Assembly: GCA_002436085.1 (NCBI GenBank)
Contig: DIXT01000007.1
Span: 1,020 to 19,893 of the forward strand
Direction: 5' to 3'
Length of the DNA: 18,874 nucleotides
From: Anaerolineaceae bacterium UBA6073
GTDB lineage: Bacteria > Chloroflexota > Anaerolineae > Anaerolineales > Anaerolineaceae
Positions within the stretch are counted from its first letter, which is position 1. Each line of letters starts with the position of its first letter. Made by a program: the position numbers and the translations under genes. Positions 1 to 9,300 of this stretch are shown in pieces. The notes below the pieces were generated by a model, which was not told the DNA's origin, made no database searches, and saw only the letters and a program-made list of their open reading frames with translations.

Positions 1-2009
<2,009 letters not shown>

Positions 2010-2120
2010 ACGTGATGCGGAGAAATCGATGCTTTTTACAGCATTCGTTATTTACGATCATTTTCGTATTGACATATATTCATCGCTAAATACATGTTCA
2101 TACGGCCTACAAATGTTATT

Positions 2121-2135
2121 CAGTTTTTAAAGTAC
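2121..2135 (-). promoter_or_regulatory. boxA-like antitermination site before 23S
   Basis: On the minus strand the tRNA-Ala/23S spacer carries GTACTTTAAAAACTG. It resembles the boxA element (TGTTCTTTGAAAACT type) that binds NusB/S10 during rRNA antitermination in many bacteria. Its place, about 110 nt before the 23S 5' end, is where a second boxA usually lies. The match is partial, so this is an inference. Confidence 0.4.
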
Positions 2136-2226
2136 AGCCTTTCACGCCTTTTTTGTCAGGCGATGGACGAACCTCAATCATTCAGATTCATCCATCCCCT
2201 GCCAAGCCCCTGTTGGTGCAGTTCAG

Positions 2227-2299
2227 TGGAGATGAGGGGACTCGAACCCCTGACCTCCTCCTTGCAAAGGAGGCGCTCTCCCGACTAAGCTACATCCCC
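2227..2299 (-). tRNA. tRNA-Ala (anticodon UGC)
   Basis: 73-nt minus-strand tRNA. The acceptor arms GGGGATG and CATCTCC pair with one G-U. The D arm contains AGCTTAGTCGGGAGAGC, the anticodon arm is CTCCTTTGCAAGGAG with anticodon TGC, and the T arm is built on GGGGTTCGAGTCCCC. The discriminator base is A. The next bases are CTG, so CCA is not encoded and must be added by a nucleotidyltransferase. It lies in the 16S-23S spacer, 15 nt after tRNA-Ile, and is released from the rRNA transcript. Confidence 0.97.
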
Positions 2300-2314
2300 A
2301 GACTCAATTGGAAG

Positions 2315-2388
2315 TGGGCCTTTCAGGACTCGGACCTGAGACCTCGCCCTTATCAGAGGCGCGCTCTAACCAACTGAGCTAAAGGCCC
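2315..2388 (-). tRNA. tRNA-Ile (anticodon GAU)
   Basis: 74-nt minus-strand tRNA. The acceptor arms GGGCCTT and AAGGCCC pair perfectly. The D arm is AGCTCAGTTGGTTAGAGC, the anticodon arm is CGCCTCTGATAAGGGCG with anticodon GAT, and the T arm contains CAGGTCCGAGTCCTG. The discriminator is A and CCA is not encoded. With the following tRNA-Ala it forms the common Ile-Ala pair of the bacterial rRNA spacer. Confidence 0.97.
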
Positions 2389-2402
2389 ATGAGTCAGCCT
2401 TG

Positions 2403-2424
2403 ACAACTCAAAAGTGACAGGAAG
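2403..2424 (-). other. 3' arm of the 16S rRNA processing stem
   Basis: On the minus transcript this segment, just before tRNA-Ile, is complementary to the segment at 4152-4174 upstream of 16S. Written on the plus strand the two read ACAACT[C]AAAAGTGACAGGAAG and the reverse complement of CTTCCTATCACTTTTCAGTTGT. That gives about 22 paired positions with one G-G mismatch and one G-U. A long stem flanking 16S is the classical RNase III substrate that releases the pre-16S precursor. Confidence 0.8.
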
Positions 2425-2465
2425 TGCAAAGATCAATTCAACGGTATTCCACATTCCTCAATTGA

Positions 2466-2492
2466 CGCTCTGTGTTTCACCGTGTCAGAGCG
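2466..2492 (-). other. small hairpin in the 16S/tRNA-Ile spacer
   Basis: Perfect 7-bp inverted repeat CGCTCTG / CAGAGCG with a 13-nt loop, between the 16S 3' end and the processing-stem arm. It is not followed by a T-run in the direction of transcription, so a terminator is unlikely. It is probably part of the folded spacer. Confidence 0.4.
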
Positions 2493-2565
2493 ATTCCCTA
2501 TTTATAGGTATCTTTTTGTACAGAGTAAAGCTTCTGCCCTAAGGCTTCAGCTTGGACTCTCCATA

Positions 2566-4066
<1,501 letters not shown>

Positions 4067-4151
4067 TAAAATTTATCACCTTGCGGTGTTTCGTTTTACG
4101 GAAAGACAATTAACGAGGCTTGTTTTCTTACCTATTGTATTGCTTTACTAT

Positions 4152-4174
4152 CTTCCTATCACTTTTCAGTTGTT
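4152..4174 (-). other. 5' arm of the 16S rRNA processing stem
   Basis: Lies in the leader about 85-110 nt upstream of the 16S 5' end. It pairs with 2403-2424 across the whole 16S gene with one mismatch and one G-U. It lies downstream of all four proposed promoters, so every primary transcript would contain it. Confidence 0.8.
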
Positions 4175-4199
4175 AAGGTTCTGACTTCATGAGAGCAGG

Positions 4200-4228
4200 A
4201 TTCTACCGAAACCGGTCATTCTTGTCAA
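4200..4228 (-). promoter_or_regulatory. rRNA promoter P4 (nearest to 16S)
   Basis: Minus-strand TTGACA-N17-TAGAAT. The -35 is at 4223-4228 and the -10 at 4200-4205, predicting a start near 4193 and a leader of about 127 nt before 16S. The -35 is perfect and the spacing optimal for a housekeeping sigma factor. Confidence 0.75.
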
Positions 4229-4267
4229 TGCCATTTCCGTCCTTTTTACAGACTAAATCGCCGGCAA

Positions 4268-4296
4268 ATTCTACTCGCCGGCATCAGGCACTGCAA
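4268..4296 (-). promoter_or_regulatory. rRNA promoter P3
   Basis: Minus-strand TTGCAG-N17-TAGAAT, with the -35 at 4291-4296 and the -10 at 4268-4273. The -35 is weaker than at the other three sites. A GCCGGC inverted repeat flanks the -10 and could affect melting or fold in transcripts from P1 and P2. Confidence 0.5.
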
Positions 4297-4386
4297 ACCT
4301 GGGTTGTCTTCATTCCCACGAATTCTGGCTTTTTTCAAAGTTCTGTTTCCAAGGGTCAACTACCAACGTTTTGCCTTGGAACAATT

Positions 4387-4415
4387 ATTTTAGACGAAAC
4401 AGGTTTGTTTGTCAA
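4387..4415 (-). promoter_or_regulatory. rRNA promoter P2
   Basis: Minus-strand TTGACA-N17-TAAAAT, with the -35 at 4410-4415 and the -10 at 4387-4392. The predicted start is near 4380. Confidence 0.75.
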
Positions 4416-4492
4416 GGGGGAATTTGGACTTTTTCAGTTCAAATCTTCAGGCTCTTCACTTTTTAAGGTGCTGTTCAAATGCACAAACGCCT

Positions 4493-4520
4493 ATTATAGG
4501 CATCTCGAAAATTAAGTCAA
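4493..4520 (-). promoter_or_regulatory. rRNA promoter P1 (farthest from 16S)
   Basis: Minus-strand TTGACT-N16-TATAAT, with the -35 at 4515-4520 and the -10 at 4493-4498. The predicted start is near 4486, about 420 nt before 16S. The T-rich stretch just upstream could act as a weak UP element. Confidence 0.7.
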
Positions 4521-4696
4521 GGGCAAAAAGCAGCGATTTTCCACCAATTCCCCCAGAATCCCGCACCTTCTTCTGCCGCCAAGGCAAATATTCCTGGATA
4601 ATCGATCAACAGAAACCGGGACAGCTTTACACCGAAGGAAGCTGCGCTAGTGTATAAACTTCACAAAAAACGCCTGGAAAACCGAAAAGAGTACGG

Positions 4697-6271
4697 TTAC
4701 TGCGCCGGCGCCGCGCAGCGGAAACCAAAACTGATTTTATGCGCGTCCGGCTCGTGGTCGCTGTTATAAGAAATCCGCAGCCGGCTCCAGGCATAATCCC
4801 AGGACCCACCCTTCACAATCTTGTTGAAACCTAAATTCAGCACGAAGGGGTCCACGTCAATCCGCAGCCCGTCCGCGTCCAGCACATACCAGTCCTGCAC
4901 CCACTCCCACACATTTCCCGCCATGTCCATCACCCCATAAGGCGAAGCGCCTTCCGGTAAGCTCCCAACGGGCAGAGTATCCCCCACGCAGTTCGAGCCT
5001 TTCACTTCATCCTTCGCGTTCGCCTTCCCGCAGCTGGGATCGCTGTCACCCCAGGGATAAGCGCGCAGGTCCGTGCCGCGCGCGGCCTTTTCCCACTCCG
5101 CTTCAGTGGGCAGCCGCCCGCCAACCCAGGCGCAGTAAGCCGCGGCTTCCGTCCAGGACACGTTGGCCGCCGGGTAATTGTCATATTCCGGGTTCCCGTA
5201 ATACTCCTCCTGGGTGGCTGAATAACGGTAACTTAGTTCCGCGCAGACCCCCGCTGCCGCGCACAGGGCGTACTGGCGGTTGGTGACCTCGTACTTATCC
5301 ATATAATACGCGTCCAGGTTTATCCTGCGGCTGGGCAGCTCGTCATCCGGGCAGTCAAATCCGCCGTTGTGCTCACTGATGCAGCCGGACGTGAACACGC
5401 CAGCCGGAATGAGCACTTCCACCGCTCCGTCTTTCTGCCGGACGCGTTCGCTGGCGTTCACGGTCGGCGTCTGCCGGCTTTCAGGCTGGGCGGGCGTTTC
5501 CACAGTGCGGCTCAACGGCGCGCTCTGCGCTTCTACGCGCTTACCCGCCAGCCCGCGCGCCAGCGCGGCAACGCCCTCTTCCCCCAGGCGGGCCGCAACC
5601 GCAGGGCTTGCGTGCAGGCTGTACACGCCGCGCAGAGCATACACTTGCTGGGCGAAATCGTCTTGCAGCGGAGAGACTTCGTCGACTGCCAGCACGCGAT
5701 AATCCGCTTGAATCCGGGATAAGGGCACAATCGCCCAGACAGATGCCCCAAGTTGGTCTGAGAGGCTGATTTTTTCGTTAGGAGCCAGGCTGATTAACTC
5801 GCTCAGAGTTTCGTCTTCCGCGGGCTCGCCAAGCAGTCCTAACAGGCTGTTGTAATCTTCTGCGTAAACAACGAGCTGTTCAATCTGCATCATGCTCCCG
5901 CGCGGTTTGCCCTCCCAGGTTGCCTTCAGGTCCGCGCTGCCTGCCCCCTCGCGGAAGGACCAGGAAGGCGCTACCAAGGCGTACTCCCATTGGATTTGCG
6001 CTAAAACCACCTCCTCGGGCGCTTTGAGCGCGTCCAGGCCGAGCGTGACGCTGCACGGACCCGCGGTTTTCGCCCATTGCAAGCCGGCTGGCAGCACAAA
6101 GTTCTCGCTTATGCGCGCCGGGACCTCAGGGGCAATCCAGACGTCCACTGCGCAGTCCGCCCCGGCTGCCGTAGCGGTCGGGCTGATTTGGGGCAGGGTT
6201 GGGGCGGCGCAACCTGCCATCAGCAGTACGCAGATAAACAAGGTACCGAAAAGAGGAAAGTGTTTCATCAT
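4697..6271 (-). CDS. Lipoprotein with C-terminal SUMF1/FGE-like domain
   Basis: 524 residues from the ATG at 6271. The N-terminus has a basic residue, a hydrophobic stretch and the lipobox LMAGC, so Cys21 is the probable lipidated residue and the protein is anchored outside the membrane. The ATG at 6319 was rejected because it lies inside a terminator hairpin and would place charged residues before the signal peptide; the next codon (6268) is also possible. Residues about 25-265 match no family I can name. Residues about 281-519 are a formylglycine-generating-enzyme (SUMF1) domain: YEVTNRQY (327-334), GRLPTEAEWEKAARG (385-399), YGVMDMAGNVWEW (445-457), GGSWDYAWSRLRIS (488-501), FGFRC (515-519). 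True FGEs carry two copper-binding cysteines after GGS; here there are none, so sulfatase activation is unlikely. A structural or ligand-binding role is inferred. No clear promoter was found. Confidence 0.88.
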   Translation of the reverse strand: MMKHFPLFGTLFICVLLMAGCAAPTLPQISPTATAAGADCAVDVWIAPEVPARISENFVLPAGLQWAKTAGPCSVTLGLDALKAPEEVVLAQIQWEYALVAPSWSFREGAGSADLKATWEGKPRGSMMQIEQLVVYAEDYNSLLGLLGEPAEDETLSELISLAPNEKISLSDQLGASVWAIVPLSRIQADYRVLAVDEVSPLQDDFAQQVYALRGVYSLHASPAVAARLGEEGVAALARGLAGKRVEAQSAPLSRTVETPAQPESRQTPTVNASERVRQKDGAVEVLIPAGVFTSGCISEHNGGFDCPDDELPSRRINLDAYYMDKYEVTNRQYALCAAAGVCAELSYRYSATQEEYYGNPEYDNYPAANVSWTEAAAYCAWVGGRLPTEAEWEKAARGTDLRAYPWGDSDPSCGKANAKDEVKGSNCVGDTLPVGSLPEGASPYGVMDMAGNVWEWVQDWYVLDADGLRIDVDPFVLNLGFNKIVKGGSWDYAWSRLRISYNSDHEPDAHKISFGFRCAAPAQ

Positions 6272-6312
6272 GAGCCCCAGTGGAGCTGATTTTATCATGA
6301 AGATCATTAAAG

Positions 6313-6346
6313 AAATCATCCGGCAGATTGCTCTGCCGGATGATTT
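6313..6346 (-). terminator. Intrinsic terminator after the S8 protease gene
   Basis: Perfect 15-bp inverted repeat (6313-6327 with 6332-6346) around a 4-nt loop; the core is CATCCGGCAGA / TCTGCCGGATG. It begins 38 nt after the protease stop codon. On the minus strand the stem ends in ATTT and is followed by CTTTAATG, a modest T-rich tail. On the plus strand it ends in ATTTTC, so it may work in both directions. Confidence 0.8.
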
Positions 6347-6384
6347 TCTAAACTACTTTAGGTTGATAGTCCTACACTCGCGGT

Positions 6385-9300
6385 TTACTTGAACAGCAGC
6401 GGGATGTAGAAGTACTGCGTGCTGGTCACGTGCAGAGTCACGGGAACATCAATCGCCGGGGCGGGCGCATTCTTCACGCTCAGTGTGGCAAAGTAATCGC
6501 CTTCCGCAAGAGCGGTTGAATCGTAGGTGATGCTGATTGCCAAAGACCCATCCGCAGGCACTGTGCCAGCCACCGGGTCTTCAGAAAGCCAAGGCACATC
6601 GCCGCCAGCTTCAAGATTTAACTCTACATCATCAATAAAGAAGTTTCCGTCTCCAATTGTAACAGAGTCAAACATGATTTCGTGCGTGTCACCGTCAGCA
6701 AATCCTGAAACATCCACTTCAATAAGACGATAGCCCAAAACGCCGCAGGCCGGGTCAAGCCCGTCCGTGCGCCAAAGCTCTGTACCATCAATCTTCAGCG
6801 CCATGTAGTTACTCGCGCCACCAGTACCACAGACATATTGTTCAACATAGAAGGTCATGGAAGCAGTACCGGGCAGAATGAGCACGTCCTGAGAGACGTA
6901 ACCCTCATCACCTGTTTCAGATCCACCGAACCACGACCAAACAAGGCCTGTTCGAGGACCAGTGCCGGTGCCAGTACCGCAATCTTCTACTGTGCACAGC
7001 GGTGTTCCGAAGTTCTCAGAGTATTCATCCCAATATAGATTAGGAGTATACAGCTCAAAGCTTGGGTCCTGGAGGAGTTGATCCGCGAATATGCCAGCGA
7101 CAGGAAGCTCTATCAATTCAAAGCTGCCTACCGTCGCGCCGGAGTTTACAACAGTCAGCGTTTGGGTTGTGGTCGTATCCGGCGCTTGCGTCTGCTCAAG
7201 TTCAGTCGGCAGAACGCTCAGGCAGGGCGCAATCAAGCGCAGGTCAAAGTCCTGGATAAGCGTAGACCCGCCAAGGACCTCAACATCCTCCGCGATTGCT
7301 GTAACATACCCGGCGGCAACAACTTCGATATCGTAGGTGCCTGCGGGGACAGTATAGGTGTAGTATCCGCTGGCAAGCGTGCTGGTCGTGTACACAAGGC
7401 TGCCGCCTTGCCAGAAGTTGACCGTCGCGCCTTCCAACGGAGCCGGGTTCACATCGCAGGCTTCCAGGCCGCTGACGGTACCATTGACGGTGCCGAAAGT
7501 GTCGGGGGCAACCAGATGCAAGGTCACCGGAACATTGGGTACGGTGTACGGCGTGTCGTGCTCGATCTTGAGCTCAGCCTGGTAATCACCGGGTTGAGTC
7601 AGACCGGCGCCGGTCGGGTCGAATGTGACCGTGATATCCAGAGAACTGCCGCCAGCAACCGTTCCGCTGACCGGGTCTTCAGAAAGCCACGGCACGTCGG
7701 ATTGTCCGCCGGTCGGGAATGCCAGGGAGTCAACTTCAGCGCCGCCAGGGAAGGCACCGACTAAGGTACTTGCTCCGGTGGTGGTGTCGATCACGCGCAG
7801 TTCGCCAGCCGTGGTGTAAGCTGCCCAGTAAAGCACGCCGGATTCTTCTTCAAAATCCATGCCCTGAGCATAGTTGGCTGCAACGCCCAAAGCGCCAACA
7901 TCAGTAACTGCCAGCGTGGCAGGATCGACCTTAAAGAGATGGTCGGTGAGCAGATCCACAATGTAGATCATGTCATCATCTGTGTTGTAAGCCAGGTCAA
8001 TACCGCAGCCGACGCCGGGCAGCGCGCCCAATAGCGTGGTCGCGCCGGTGGCGATATCCACCGTAACCAGGTTGGAAGATGCGCAGTCCGTAACCATACC
8101 GTACATGGTGCCGTCGGGCGTCCCGGTCAGGCCAGAGAATGTCTGCCCAGCGGGCGGCGTGGTCGGTCCGATCAGCGTTTGCGCGGCAGTCGCCGTGTTG
8201 ATGGCGTACAGACCGTTGGTGTTGTATTCGACCGCGTAGAGCGTCGTGAAATCTCCGCCGACAAAATCGCCGGCAAAGAAATCGTAGGTCCCTACAGAGC
8301 CGACAATATTCCAGACGCCGGGAATATCCGTGTCAGGGATATTCACCAGGTTATAGCCGGGGTAAATATCAATCGCGAACGCGGGAGCGCCGGCCAGAAT
8401 GCCATCCAGGCCGCTGGCGGATTTCTCCAGCCCCACGCCCTTGGCGGCTTCAGGCGCTTTGCCCATCGAAATGGTGCGGGAGTCCTCGGGCTGCGCGTCG
8501 GTGAAGGCAGGAATGGACAGCGGAGGAACAAATCCGTCATCCTTCTCGACAATTTCGAACATCGCGTCAGAAGTACCCTCATTGATAATGGTGAGCGGCT
8601 CGGTTTCAGCTGGGTCGCCCATTATCATGTTCACGTGCAAAGAAAGCGGGTCTACCGAGAGCTCGCCGGTGCCGAGGGTGAAGTTCTGCTGCGTGATAGC
8701 GTCTTCCAGGACGTTCACTGTTTCAGTCTGGCTGCCGTAGAGGTCCTTCTCGGCCGTGAAGTCATGTGGTTCGGATAAGCCCATCGGCGAGATGGAAGCC
8801 ACCGTATGCGGCGCGGTAAAGGGCTGGAATGCCCAGTACAGGCCTTCGTTGTCAGGGTCCTCTGGGATGGAGATGGTTTGGGTTGCCACTTCAGCGCTGT
8901 ACACGTCCGCGCCGACCAGCGGGCTGCCGTCGTTGTCGTCATAGACAAAGCCAGCCACCACGCCGCCGTGGATGATCGTGCACTCAGCTGCTGGAATAAC
9001 GATAGGTTCCTGGTAGCTAATCTTGATATGGTCCACCGAGTAGCCTTCATACTGGACCGAGGAATCGCTCGTGAGGCGGAAGCGCAGGTACACACTACCT
9101 TCGCCTGCATAGCTGCTAATGTCATAAGATTTTTGGTTCCACGTTTCAGTAATCGTGGATGATGGGTTAGCCCAGATCGTAGTCCAGGTAATACCGTCCG
9201 TAGAGATTTCAGCCCAGGCGTCATCAAAGGTATTGCTTTCGACATGAGCAGCCTGCCACCACTTGAGGTAGAGGGTTTGGCCAGGCGGCAAAACCACACC

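Larger units (their letters stand above)
4067..4696. other. gene-free rRNA control region
   Basis: About 630 bp between 16S and the lipoprotein gene. It holds four promoter-like sites directed at 16S (4200-4520), a processing-stem arm (4152-4174), and a GCCGGC inverted repeat (4260-4265 / 4277-4282) around the third promoter's -10 box. Positions 4521-4696 contain no recognisable gene. The open frames at 4189-4515 and 4409-4657 run through the promoter elements and look non-coding. Confidence 0.7.

Noticed and set aside
4658..4699. AACCG/CGGTT hairpin followed by T6 after the lipoprotein gene, as a terminator
   Set aside because: The stem is only 5 bp with a 9-nt loop, overlaps the stop codon, and the T-run is 9 nt away. 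Too weak to annotate, although some terminator is expected here.
7078..7764. 228-codon plus-strand frame and other long frames inside the protease gene
   Set aside because: Antisense or alternate-frame shadows of a gene with intact catalytic motifs and continuous domain structure; no signals of their own.
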